23,327 nucleotides of DNA from Aigarchaeota archaeon. GTDB taxonomy: Archaea; Thermoproteota; Nitrososphaeria_A; Caldarchaeales; Wolframiiraptoraceae. The notes under the pieces are model-generated. The model ran no database searches. It saw only the letters and a program-made list of their open reading frames with translations, and had not been told where the DNA came from. The stretch is taken from the NCBI GenBank assembly GCA_025059415.1, contig JANXDQ010000004.1, positions 21,228 through 44,554 on the forward strand. The letters are read 5' to 3'. Shown piece after piece: positions 1-7,670 of the stretch. Position numbers and translations under genes: made by a program. Every line of letters begins with the position of its first letter. The first letter of the stretch is position 1.

Positions 1-1031
1 TCCATGAGCTTGGGCACCGTTTGGAGGGTCAGGACCCTAGTCCCCGTCACGCGTTTAAACAGGAGGAGTAGGAGACTTTCTGGGGTCCCATACCTATACC
101 ATAGCTGGGGGGTGAAGACGTTTCCAATGGATTTCGATATCTTCTTACCCGATTCATCTAGGAACATCTCGTACCTGATGTGCATGGGCGGCTCGAATCC
201 TAGAATGTTCCTCGAGACCCAGTCATTCACCTTAACGGAGTCCGCGATATCCTTCCCGTATGCTTCGAATCTTATGTCGAGCGCTGCCCACCTCGCGGCG
301 AACTCCGTCTTCCAGGCCAGTTTTCCATCATCTTTCGTAATATCAGCCTCGCCCTCATATCGACATCCATCGAAGCGCCTGCCGCCGACTTCCACGCCAA
401 CGCATCTATACTTCACGATTCTGCGTCTGGGATCATATTCGTATGCCTGTGTGGTATAGATTCTACCGCATTCCCTGCAGATGGCGAAGTATGGGAGCAT
501 TTTCTTGAATTTATCCTGGCCCGTGACTTCCTTGATCGCCTCCCCGATCCTTTGAGCGTTGAGGAGGATCTTGTGGATCTGGACGGTTAGAATCCCAGAG
601 GCATAGGCCTCTCTCCCGGACATGTATTTGCACTTTACCCCGGCTTCTTCGAGCGCTTCCTTCAACATGCCGCTCATGTGCTCCGAGAAGCACATATGGC
701 ATCCAGATGGGTCGGGGATCGAGGAGACGGGCTTCAAGAGGTATTCCTCGAGCCATTTCGGCATTCCGGCCGGGATCTTCCTCAATCCATCCATGTCATC
801 TGTGAACGCTATGCTCTCCGAATTGTATCCGAGTTCTTTTAGGGCAAGTGTCACGCCATATGCTCTCACGGCGTCGGCCATGCTCCCGATATGCGGTATC
901 CCGGACGCCCCGAGCCCGCTCTCGGTCCTGATTAGGTCTAAGCTCCTCCCAAGCTCTTTCTCCCTCCTGACGAGTTCCGCCGCGACTTTGTCGAGCCACG
1001 TCCCATGCCCAATTATCTCCCTTTCAGCCAT
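1..1031 (-). CDS. lysS: Class I lysyl-tRNA synthetase, 3' end cut by window edge
   Basis: Charges tRNA-Lys with lysine in the cytoplasm. This is the class I (Rossmann-fold) form typical of many archaea, not the class II form of Sulfolobales and most bacteria. I translated the minus strand and read about 343 codons without a stop before the window edge. Complete family members are about 520 residues, so the C-terminal anticodon-binding helices are missing. Residues 41-49 carry the HIGH-type signature (ASGIPHIG) and residues 297-301 the KMSKS-type signature (KISKS). Between them a cysteine-rich insertion (Cys185, Cys188, Cys210, Cys223) looks zinc-binding. I chose ATG at 1031 because GGAAAG lies just upstream. 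An in-frame ATG at 1052 would add seven residues. The gene lies 33 bases after the methyltransferase stop on the same strand and is probably co-transcribed with it. Identification is firm. Confidence 0.93.
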   Translation of the reverse strand, partial: MAEREIIGHGTWLDKVAAELVRREKELGRSLDLIRTESGLGASGIPHIGSMADAVRAYGVTLALKELGYNSESIAFTDDMDGLRKIPAGMPKWLEEYLLKPVSSIPDPSGCHMCFSEHMSGMLKEALEEAGVKCKYMSGREAYASGILTVQIHKILLNAQRIGEAIKEVTGQDKFKKMLPYFAICRECGRIYTTQAYEYDPRRRIVKYRCVGVEVGGRRFDGCRYEGEADITKDDGKLAWKTEFAARWAALDIRFEAYGKDIADSVKVNDWVSRNILGFEPPMHIRYEMFLDESGKKISKSIGNVFTPQLWYRYGTPESLLLLLFKRVTGTRVLTLQTVPKLM

Positions 1032-1064
1032 CTCTTTCCGACACTGAGGCATTTTGGCCCGCTA

Positions 1065-1922
1065 TTATTGTTTCCGATACCCATAAACGCACCTCGTTCT
1101 CTCGTCGTATCTCACGTCAAAGCCCGCCTCCTTCATCCTCTCCAAGATGCCTTTCCAGATTTTTCGGCCCCTGTGGATTCCGGGCTGGCCCACGTAGTGC
1201 ACTATCTTTCCACCTGGCCTAATTGCTTTTGCAAGCTTCTTGTAGAAATGTAGTCCATAGAGTTCCCCGGCTAGGGAGAATCTTGGGGGATCGTGTATCA
1301 CCACATCGAATTCCTCGTGATAATCTCCTACGAGCTCAACAGCATCGCCTATCCTAAGCTCTATGCTCTCGTCTTCTAGATCCCATGACCATGGATTATA
1401 TTGCGCGAGCCTGATCACGTTCACGTCCTTCTCGATCGTCGTTATCTCGCAGGCGCCCATCCTCTTAGCCGCTATCGCGGTATATCCCAGGCCGGTGCAT
1501 ATGTCGAGGACTTTCTGGCATTTCAGTTTTCCGAGGAGCCCCACCTTCATCTCAGAGTCCGCCTCAGGGGAGCCCTCAAGTATTCTATGCATATGTATTC
1601 CATCTATTTCGAGGGTTGGTGCATGCCCCCATGATACTAGGACGAGCTTATAGAAGTGGTCTGATGTTATTGAGAGTGGGAGGATTTTATCGCCTTCGAT
1701 GCAATAGATATCCCTATCCCTGTTAGCGGCTAATTCTACATAATCCCAGCCCAGCTCAAATTCGTGCGAGCATATGCCCTCATCCGATAACCTTAGTTCC
1801 CGTAGGCTTCTCCCGAGATCTAGGGAGACTTGGACCACTGTCCACCCCCTACTCCGAGCTCGGAGGAGCTCCTCTGCGACAGGCTTGCAGATTAGCGGCC
1901 TCCTAATCGGCTGAAACCTCAT
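1065..1922 (-). CDS. SAM-dependent methyltransferase, archaeal COG2521 type
   Basis: A 285-residue Rossmann-fold methyltransferase. Motif I is at residues 138-148 (LDICTGLGYTA), the acidic end of strand 2 at Glu164, and the motif IV region reads IHDPPRFS at 209-216. The first 130 residues form an N-terminal domain without a motif I recognise. The layout matches the predicted archaeal methyltransferases of COG2521, whose substrate I do not know. A DPPR-type motif IV is common in enzymes acting on RNA bases or other planar amines, so an RNA target is possible but not shown. It starts at ATG 1922, about 30 bases from an AT-rich box shared with the divergent dtdA gene, and lies upstream of lysS. 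Those neighbours hint at a translation-related role. Confidence 0.8.
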   Translation of the reverse strand: MRFQPIRRPLICKPVAEELLRARSRGWTVVQVSLDLGRSLRELRLSDEGICSHEFELGWDYVELAANRDRDIYCIEGDKILPLSITSDHFYKLVLVSWGHAPTLEIDGIHMHRILEGSPEADSEMKVGLLGKLKCQKVLDICTGLGYTAIAAKRMGACEITTIEKDVNVIRLAQYNPWSWDLEDESIELRIGDAVELVGDYHEEFDVVIHDPPRFSLAGELYGLHFYKKLAKAIRPGGKIVHYVGQPGIHRGRKIWKGILERMKEAGFDVRYDERTRCVYGYRKQ

Positions 1923-1946
1923 CTAGGAGAAGATTCTAACTTCATG

Positions 1947-1956
1947 CAAATATTTT
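1947..1956. promoter_or_regulatory. Shared TATA-like box between methyltransferase and dtdA
   Basis: CAAATATTTT, nearly symmetrical, lies in the 66-base gap between the divergent genes. Read leftward, its centre is about 30 bases from the methyltransferase ATG. Read rightward, a start about 26 bases on (near 1978) would give dtdA a leader of about 11 bases. No ribosome binding site is evident on either side. Confidence 0.45.
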
Positions 1957-1988
1957 TGATGTGCGCCCCCGGTGTTCCCTCGAAGTAA

Positions 1989-2783
1989 ATGAGGGTTATA
2001 GTCGCTTCTAGGGCTGATCCGGTCTCCATGAACATCGTCGATATCCTAGTCCAATCCTATGGATTTAGTGAGGGCGGCTTAAACCTTTATCGAAGGGGCG
2101 AGATCTTGCTGAAAATCATCACCAAGAAACATATCTTCGCAGATGGCCTAGCCGAGGACTTAGATCCGGAGCTGGCGATCGTTGTCTCATCCCACAGATC
2201 TGAATCCGGGGTATCCGCCCTCTTAACGCATCCAGTTGGGAATTGGGGGGCTGATGCCTCGATGGGCGGCTATCCGAGAACGCTCTCACCTACGAGCTCC
2301 GCGGCCCTCTACATCTCACTACACGCCCTATCGGAGCAACTTGCGGACTTGGGCCTTAGTGGATGGAGAGTTGGCCTAGAGGTTACCCACCATGGGCCGG
2401 CTACCAGGGTCCCAACGATATTCATAGAGGCGGGAGGGCCGCCAGATAAGCTCCCGGAAAGGAGGGCCATAGAAGCGGTTGCAGCCGCATCTCTTAAGGT
2501 CGCCGAGTCCCGTCTCAGCGTTCCTCCTGCGGCGATCGGATTTGGGGGCGGGCATTATGCGCCATCTTTCACGAGGCTGGTCCTAGAAGGAGAATACTCT
2601 TTCGGACACATGTGTCCAAAGTATGCGATGCCTATTGACCGCGATATGGTGATTCAGGCGTTCGAGAAGACCATTGAGAGACCTGGGATCGCCGTGCTGG
2701 ACTGGAAGGGCTTGAAAGGCGGAGATAAGTCGGAGATAATCTCGATCCTAAATGAATTGGGAATAGAATGGGTGAAAGCCTGA
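1989..2783 (+). CDS. dtdA: D-aminoacyl-tRNA deacylase, archaeal/plant GEK1 type (DTD2)
   Basis: Hydrolyses D-amino acids wrongly attached to tRNA, and in plants also clears aldehyde-modified aminoacyl-tRNA. It is zinc-dependent and unrelated in fold to bacterial Dtd. The protein has 264 residues, close to family length. Family motifs are visible: SSHRSESG at 67-74, LTHPVGNW at 79-86, EVTHHGP at 131-137, GFGGGHYAPSF at 184-194 and GHMCPKYA at 206-213. The histidines in these blocks are the likely metal and catalytic ligands. ATG 1989 is the first start after the promoter box. It diverges from the methyltransferase-lysS pair and is followed 37 bases later by the moaD-like gene on the same strand. 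Proofreading of this kind suits a cell that also carries amino acid racemase-like enzymes (19011 and 20860), although that link is inference. Confidence 0.92.
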   Translation: MRVIVASRADPVSMNIVDILVQSYGFSEGGLNLYRRGEILLKIITKKHIFADGLAEDLDPELAIVVSSHRSESGVSALLTHPVGNWGADASMGGYPRTLSPTSSAALYISLHALSEQLADLGLSGWRVGLEVTHHGPATRVPTIFIEAGGPPDKLPERRAIEAVAAASLKVAESRLSVPPAAIGFGGGHYAPSFTRLVLEGEYSFGHMCPKYAMPIDRDMVIQAFEKTIERPGIAVLDWKGLKGGDKSEIISILNELGIEWVKA

Positions 2784-2820
2784 TATACTATCTCCTTTCA
2801 CGATAGTGGAGGGAACCAAC

Positions 2821-3099
2821 TTGAGGGTTGTGGTTAAGGCATTCGCGACCCTGAGGGATGTCTTTAAGGGAAGGGCGGTCATGGAGCTGATCCTGCCCGA
2901 TGGAGCAATGGTTAAAGATCTAATAATGGAGCTGGAATCTAGGTTTGGATTCGAGATAAAATCCCGCACATCTGGAGAATTAGATCCAAATGTCAAGATA
3001 CTTGTCAACGGTAGAGAGATAATCTACCTCGACGGCATTAAGACCAGGCTCAAGGACGGAGACATCGTAGCATTCATACCGCCGGTGGGAGGCGGCTAG
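2821..3099 (+). CDS. MoaD/ThiS-like ubiquitin-fold sulfur carrier
   Basis: A beta-grasp small modifier of 92 residues ending in GGG, with the C-terminal PPVGGG tail typical of MoaD and archaeal SAMP proteins. The terminal glycine would be adenylated and thiocarboxylated by the E1-like enzyme encoded next. The product would supply the dithiolene sulfur of molybdopterin/tungstopterin, and perhaps serve in tRNA thiolation or protein conjugation. I chose TTG at 2821 because GGAGGG lies 7 bases upstream and translation then begins MRVVVKAFATLRD, the usual MoaD opening. A GTG at 2806 would add five residues but would itself overlap the ribosome binding site. Three bases separate it from the E1 gene, so the two are a translational pair. 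Whether it serves only MoaD function or also sampylation cannot be read from sequence. Confidence 0.85.
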   Translation: MRVVVKAFATLRDVFKGRAVMELILPDGAMVKDLIMELESRFGFEIKSRTSGELDPNVKILVNGREIIYLDGIKTRLKDGDIVAFIPPVGGG

Positions 3100-3102
3100 G
3101 CC

Positions 3103-3846
3103 GTGGAGGGGCTCTCACAAGAGGAATTCGAGAGATATGACCGCCAGCTGAGAATACCCTACTTTGGCGTAGATGCGCAGATGAAGCTGAAGAAGTCGGC
3201 GGTCATGGTGGCTGGGGTCGGTGGACTCGGGTCGTCGGCGGCAATATTCCTAGCGGCGGCGGGTGTCGGTAAACTCAGGATAGTGGACTGCGGCGAAGTG
3301 GAGCTCAGCAATCTAAATAGACAAATTCTCTACTCGACCGAAGATATAGGCCGCCCCAAGGTCTTCGCGGCTTTGGAGAGACTTAGGGCAATAAACCCCA
3401 ACGTGGAAATAGAGGCGATCAAGGAAGAGATAACGGAGGACAACATCGAGGAGTTATTAAATGGCGTTAACTTGGTCGTTGATGGGCAGGATAATTTCGA
3501 GACGAGATTCATAATAAACAAGGCATGCGTCAGGGCATTTAAGCCATGTATCCACGGCGCAGTTTATGCCTTTGAGGGGAGGTTGATGACGATAATCCCC
3601 GGGAAGGGCCCCTGTCTCCGCTGCCTTATACCACAGGACCCCAAGGAGATGGCATCCATCCCCATCCTCGGCCCGCTTCCCGGAATAGTAGGCGCGTTTG
3701 AAGCCCTAGAGGCAATAAAATTGCTGACCGGAGTTGGCGACCCCCTTTTAGGAAAGCTCCTGATAATAGATGGTGAAACATTTTCATTTTACAAAATAGA
3801 AATCAAGAAGAATCCAAGCTGTCCAGTATGTGGTAATGTGAAATAA
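3103..3846 (+). CDS. moeB: E1-like MoeB/ThiF/UbaA adenylyltransferase lacking the usual catalytic Cys
   Basis: Activates the C-terminal glycine of the preceding MoaD-like protein by adenylation. The protein has 247 residues, near E. coli MoeB length. It has a glycine-rich nucleotide loop at 38-43 (GVGGLG), and the adenylation residues fall at the E. coli MoeB numbers: Arg14, Arg73 (NLNRQ), Lys86 (GRPK) and Asp130 (DGQDN). Four zinc cysteines are present as CLRC at 171-174 and CPVC at 240-243. In the crossover loop before the conserved LGPLPG (189-194), ThiF and UbaA-type enzymes carry a reactive cysteine. Here the aligned residue is Met183. That favours simple MoeB-like adenylation over a persulfide or thioester step. 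GTG 3103 follows GGGAGG in the end of moaD. It converges with the AOR gene with a 24-base gap. Confidence 0.88.
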   Translation: MEGLSQEEFERYDRQLRIPYFGVDAQMKLKKSAVMVAGVGGLGSSAAIFLAAAGVGKLRIVDCGEVELSNLNRQILYSTEDIGRPKVFAALERLRAINPNVEIEAIKEEITEDNIEELLNGVNLVVDGQDNFETRFIINKACVRAFKPCIHGAVYAFEGRLMTIIPGKGPCLRCLIPQDPKEMASIPILGPLPGIVGAFEALEAIKLLTGVGDPLLGKLLIIDGETFSFYKIEIKKNPSCPVCGNVK

Positions 3847-3852
3847 AAAATG
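3841..3852 (-). terminator. T-rich terminator for the moeA-moeA-AOR unit
   Basis: Read on the minus strand just after the AOR stop codon (TGA at 3871), the sequence runs into TTTTTTATTTC. Uridine-rich tracts of this kind end archaeal transcripts. It overlaps the end of the convergent moeB gene. Confidence 0.45.
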
Positions 3853-3870
3853 GGAGAAATAATTTGGTGC

Positions 3871-5694
3871 TCAGAGGATGCCGAGTTCCCTCAAGGTCTC
3901 TTCTGGGACCGTTCCCTCAGAGTTGTATTTATGTTTCTGATAATATTCGTCGAGCATCCTCTCGAAGGCTTCGCGGTCGTATATCTCTCCGCTCGCCGAC
4001 CTTTCCTCAAAGAACCTCTTGGGCAATCTGTCATCTTTCCTCGAGAATCCATGGAGCTGGTTGAAATAGCGCTCCTGAGTCCATATCCTCTCGCCGATCT
4101 TGTCTATGTCGTCCTCGGTTATCTCAACTCCAGTAAATGTCGAGTATAAGGCGGCATAGTCCTCCCTGGTCAAGGCGAAGGTGCCGAACTTGCACACGGT
4201 TAGGCTGTCGACGAAGGCGAAGAGCCTTTCGAGGGATATGACCAAATCTACCTTTCCATCGTAGCTGAGTGGATCGGTCTTGTATGGCACACCGAGCACC
4301 TCTGATGAGATGGCGTAGGCGCGGAGGTGGCAGGCGCCCCTATTCGAGGTGGCATATGTTAACCCCATGCCTTTAAATACTCTCGGGTCATAGGCAGGTA
4401 TGCTAAGTCCCTTCACTGACATTGAGAGCTCGGGCGCCCCAAGCTTTTCAGCGGCCGCGGCCCCTCCCTCCGCCAGCAGATTTCCCACCTCGCCCTCGCG
4501 GTACGCGAGTTTTCTAACAAGCTCGGCATATTTGTCGACGTCTCCCCAGGCGATCTTCTCTTTTAGGAGTCCCCTCTCGGATGCCTCGGCCGCGACCGCC
4601 AGGGTGTTTCCGAGCTCTATGGTGTCGATGCCGTAGAGGTTCGCGAGGTAGTTTAAGTAGGAGATCGCCTCGATGTGGCCTACTCCGATCATCGCGCCGA
4701 GCGCCCAAATTGATTCATATTCCGGCCCCTCGCTCCTGTGCTTAAACTTCCCATCCTTCACTTCGGACTCCCTCTTACATGAAACCGGGCATTGATAGCA
4801 TGTCGGCGTCTTCCTCAAGATCGTCCCCCTAAGATTTTCACCGGATGTATAATATGCGTTCTCGAAGCGCGTCTCCTTCGCGTTTCTCGTCGGGTATCCT
4901 GAGAGCTCGTTTATTACATTGACGAGCACTCCAGTTCCATATACGGATAACCCGCCTTTGCCAGGGCTAGTGACGGCGTTCTCCCGTATCTTCTTGAGCG
5001 CAGTCGCCAACGCCTTAGCAAACCCGTTCCTGTTGGCGGGCGCGGGCTTCTTTTTAATATCTGCCAGAAACACGAGACCTTTAACCTTCTTGCTTCCCAT
5101 GACCGCGCCGGTCCCACATCTGCCAGAAGCCCTACCTCCCGGCGCGAATCTACTGAAATGCATTATGTTAGCTAATCGGGCGAGGTTCTCTCCAGCAGGC
5201 CCTATTCCATAAAAGACTGCTGCCGCGCCGTATTTCCTCTTAATTGACTGATAGGCATCGAAGGTAGTTTTTCCCCAAAGTCCCCTCGCATCTTCAATCG
5301 TTATTTCCCCATTCCTCGCGACGAGGTGTACCGGCTTCTCAGATGCCCCGGTTAATACTATACCATCGAATCCAGCTAGTTTTAAGGCTGGGCCGGCGTA
5401 GCCTCCGCAGTGGCTATCGGCAAAGAAGCCGGTCAGGGGAGACCTCGTCACCGAGACGATTCTGTTGGACATCGGGGTGTCGGTTCCAGTTAACGGCCCG
5501 GTCATGATTATTAGAGGGTTCTCGGGGGATAGCGGATCTTTGCCTACACCATTTTTGAGGAGTATTCTGCCACCGAGCCCCCTCCCACCGATGAACTTTA
5601 ATGCATCTTCTTCATCCAATTCTTGATATTCAATCTTTTTCTCGTAGAGGTCAACCCAGGCTATCTTATTCATATATCCATTTATCTTGGTCAC
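3871..5694 (-). CDS. aor: Tungsten-containing aldehyde:ferredoxin oxidoreductase
   Basis: Oxidises aldehydes to carboxylic acids with ferredoxin as acceptor. The active site is tungsten on two pterin molecules next to a [4Fe-4S] cluster. In peptide-fermenting archaea it removes aldehydes made by 2-ketoacid oxidoreductases. Numbering from GTG 5694, the four cluster cysteines are Cys299, Cys302, Cys306 (CYQCPVSC) and Cys501. The pterin signatures TGPLTGT and GPAGEN are near the N-terminus, and GACHLRAY and GPEYES hold the likely proton-donor His and Glu. The second pterin motif reads DSLTVC where DxxGLC is usual. The frame is open to ATG 5739, which overlaps the moeA stop (ATGA). However, a TATA box at 5715-5724 predicts initiation near 5694, and a start there gives 607 residues with an N-terminus matching Pyrococcus AOR (605). 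The cofactor genes lie on both sides. Confidence 0.9.
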   Translation of the reverse strand: MTKINGYMNKIAWVDLYEKKIEYQELDEEDALKFIGGRGLGGRILLKNGVGKDPLSPENPLIIMTGPLTGTDTPMSNRIVSVTRSPLTGFFADSHCGGYAGPALKLAGFDGIVLTGASEKPVHLVARNGEITIEDARGLWGKTTFDAYQSIKRKYGAAAVFYGIGPAGENLARLANIMHFSRFAPGGRASGRCGTGAVMGSKKVKGLVFLADIKKKPAPANRNGFAKALATALKKIRENAVTSPGKGGLSVYGTGVLVNVINELSGYPTRNAKETRFENAYYTSGENLRGTILRKTPTCYQCPVSCKRESEVKDGKFKHRSEGPEYESIWALGAMIGVGHIEAISYLNYLANLYGIDTIELGNTLAVAAEASERGLLKEKIAWGDVDKYAELVRKLAYREGEVGNLLAEGGAAAAEKLGAPELSMSVKGLSIPAYDPRVFKGMGLTYATSNRGACHLRAYAISSEVLGVPYKTDPLSYDGKVDLVISLERLFAFVDSLTVCKFGTFALTREDYAALYSTFTGVEITEDDIDKIGERIWTQERYFNQLHGFSRKDDRLPKRFFEERSASGEIYDREAFERMLDEYYQKHKYNSEGTVPEETLRELGIL

Positions 5695-5714
5695 ATTATC
5701 TGGATGCACTATTG

Positions 5715-5724
5715 ATATATAAAA
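5715..5724 (-). promoter_or_regulatory. TATA box inside the moeA-AOR junction
   Basis: TTTTATATAT on the minus strand, centred at 5719-5720, about 26 bases before GTG 5694. It implies that AOR can be transcribed separately from the moeA genes as a leaderless message, despite the overlapping ATGA at 5736-5739. Confidence 0.55.
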
Positions 5725-5735
5725 GCGTTTAAAGC

Positions 5736-7670
5736 TCATGGGAAGATCCTTTCACCAGTTTTTTCATGAGTCTTGTAATGCGGCATTTCCCTTATTTCCT
5801 CAACGAATTCCCTGCTTCCCAAACTTTCGATTAACTCCTTCACGGAGGTCTTTGATAACCTATCCTTTCTAACTGCTATGTCGAAGTACTCCTCTGTGAG
5901 TGGGATGAACTCTAATCCATAGAGTTTCGCGACATAGCCTATCGCGACGCCGACATCCGCCCTTCCCTGCAGTATGGCGGCGGCGACGGCGGTATGCGTC
6001 CTCGCCTGGTATGTATATCCATTAATTTGTTTCTCTGGGTCCTTGACTCCGAGCTTCTTGAGTTGTATATCGATGTAGGTCCTTATACCTGATCCCTTGA
6101 CCCTGTTGACGAATACTACGTCTCGTCTTAACAGGTCTCTGAAGTCGGTGATTCCCTTCGGATTGCCTGGGGCGGTCACGAATCCCACCTCCCTCGTGTA
6201 TCCACCATAGATCTCGACCTCATCCTCTATGCCGAGCTTTTCCGGGATGTGGACGTTATATCTCATCGTATCTTCGTCGAGGAGGTGGGTTCCCGCTACA
6301 TCTGCCTCTCCCCTCTTCAAGGCCATCCACCCACCCAATGAACCAACATTGATTATCTTTACATCGCGTATCCCGGCGACTTGGACTAGAACGTCAATTC
6401 CCGGGCAATGGCTTCCGATTATGTATATGCTAGGCGGCCTGAACTCGTGGAAAAGTTTGACCTCGATTTCTTCTTCCTTTTCCAAAAACTGTTTCTCTTC
6501 AGGAACCATGATGAAGCCATCGGCTTCGAGCAGTGCCGAGGTTGACCCGGAGTCTCCGAGTCTCGGATACGCGTATAATCCCATTGGACTTTCAACTAGT
6601 TGAATGGGTATGAGGTGTGCTCTTCCACCCACGTTTATCCTGAATGGTAACTTGGCCGAGACGGATAGGTGATCAGATCGGGTTTCCAGGCCGGTCATTT
6701 TTATGATTGCGGGTTTAATTATCACCGTGAAGATCATCATCGACGAGAGGGGGAACCCTGGTAGCCCTATCATCAGCTTGCCATTATGCGAGATGGCGAT
6801 CACCGTTGGTTTGCCGGGCTTGACCTTGATCCCGTGAACGAGTATCCTCCCAAGCTTCTCGAAGGCTTGGTAAACTACGTCTCCTAACCCGGCCGAAGTG
6901 CTCCCCGAGCTAATTACCAAGTCGTAGTCATTCAACGCCTCCGAAATTTTTTCATATATGATTTTGAAGTCGTCGGGGAGTATGCCGAGAAAATTCCCTT
7001 CAAGTCCCAGCTCTCGGAGCATGGACAAGATCGAATAAGAGTTAACGTCGTAGATTTTAGCCGGGGGTAATCCGCAGGAAGGTGGAGTAAGTTCATTGCC
7101 GATGGAGAATATGGCCGCCCTCGGCTTCCTATAGACCTCGACCTCCGAGTATCCGAGTGCAGCTAAGACAGCTATCTCCCTAGATGTAAGCTTCCTCCCC
7201 TTCCTCATCACCAAGTCTCCGGCCGTTATATCGGATCCAGTCTGCGCGATGCCCTCTCCGGGTTTAACACCCCTGAAGAAGAGGACTTCGTCCCCGATTT
7301 TCTTCGTGTACTCGATCATCGCGACCGCGTTGGCTCCGGGGGGAATTGGAGCCCCGGTCGCTATCTCGGCGCATTCTCCGGGGTTGATCTTAATCTGTGG
7401 TGGTTTTCCGACCTCGATGAATCCTATGAGTTTTAGCTTTACAGGGTTGCTTTCATCAGCCTGGTAGATGTCTTCTGCTCTAACGGCGTATCCATCCATT
7501 AGAGCTCTATCAAATGGGGGAGAGTCGACCTTCGCGTAAACATCTGATGCCAAAATCCTCCCGAGGGCATTCAACAAGCCGACCTTCTCCACTCCGGTAG
7601 GCGCGGCGTATTTTTCCACAATCTCAACGGCCTCGTCCAGTGACGCGAGCTTATGGAAGATTTTCCTCAC
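5736..7670 (-). CDS. moeA: MoeA fused to a periplasmic-binding-protein-like domain
   Basis: Inserts molybdate or tungstate into adenylylated molybdopterin. Residues 1 to about 400 are a complete MoeA: PPFDRALMDGYAV near 50-65, a SGSTSAGLGD loop in the MPT-binding domain, and GLPGFPLSS before the C-terminal beta domain. The last 240 residues (from about PPSIYIIGSHCPGID) form the PBP-like domain found fused to archaeal MoeA and to LysR-type or ModE-like regulators (Pfam PF12727 type). Its ligand might be the oxyanion or a cofactor intermediate. The start is GTG 7670, overlapping the TGA of the upstream moeA (GTGA), so the two are translationally coupled. The AOR ORF in turn overlaps its stop. 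Two MoeA paralogues in tandem, one with the extra domain, is also the arrangement in Pyrococcus-like archaea. Confidence 0.9.
   Translation of the reverse strand: MRKIFHKLASLDEAVEIVEKYAAPTGVEKVGLLNALGRILASDVYAKVDSPPFDRALMDGYAVRAEDIYQADESNPVKLKLIGFIEVGKPPQIKINPGECAEIATGAPIPPGANAVAMIEYTKKIGDEVLFFRGVKPGEGIAQTGSDITAGDLVMRKGRKLTSREIAVLAALGYSEVEVYRKPRAAIFSIGNELTPPSCGLPPAKIYDVNSYSILSMLRELGLEGNFLGILPDDFKIIYEKISEALNDYDLVISSGSTSAGLGDVVYQAFEKLGRILVHGIKVKPGKPTVIAISHNGKLMIGLPGFPLSSMMIFTVIIKPAIIKMTGLETRSDHLSVSAKLPFRINVGGRAHLIPIQLVESPMGLYAYPRLGDSGSTSALLEADGFIMVPEEKQFLEKEEEIEVKLFHEFRPPSIYIIGSHCPGIDVLVQVAGIRDVKIINVGSLGGWMALKRGEADVAGTHLLDEDTMRYNVHIPEKLGIEDEVEIYGGYTREVGFVTAPGNPKGITDFRDLLRRDVVFVNRVKGSGIRTYIDIQLKKLGVKDPEKQINGYTYQARTHTAVAAAILQGRADVGVAIGYVAKLYGLEFIPLTEEYFDIAVRKDRLSKTSVKELIESLGSREFVEEIREMPHYKTHEKTGERIFP

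Noticed and set aside
622..1047. A 141-codon open frame on the plus strand
   Set aside because: It lies wholly opposite lysS, whose HIGH and KISKS signatures prove the minus-strand frame. No family signature is visible in the plus-strand translation.
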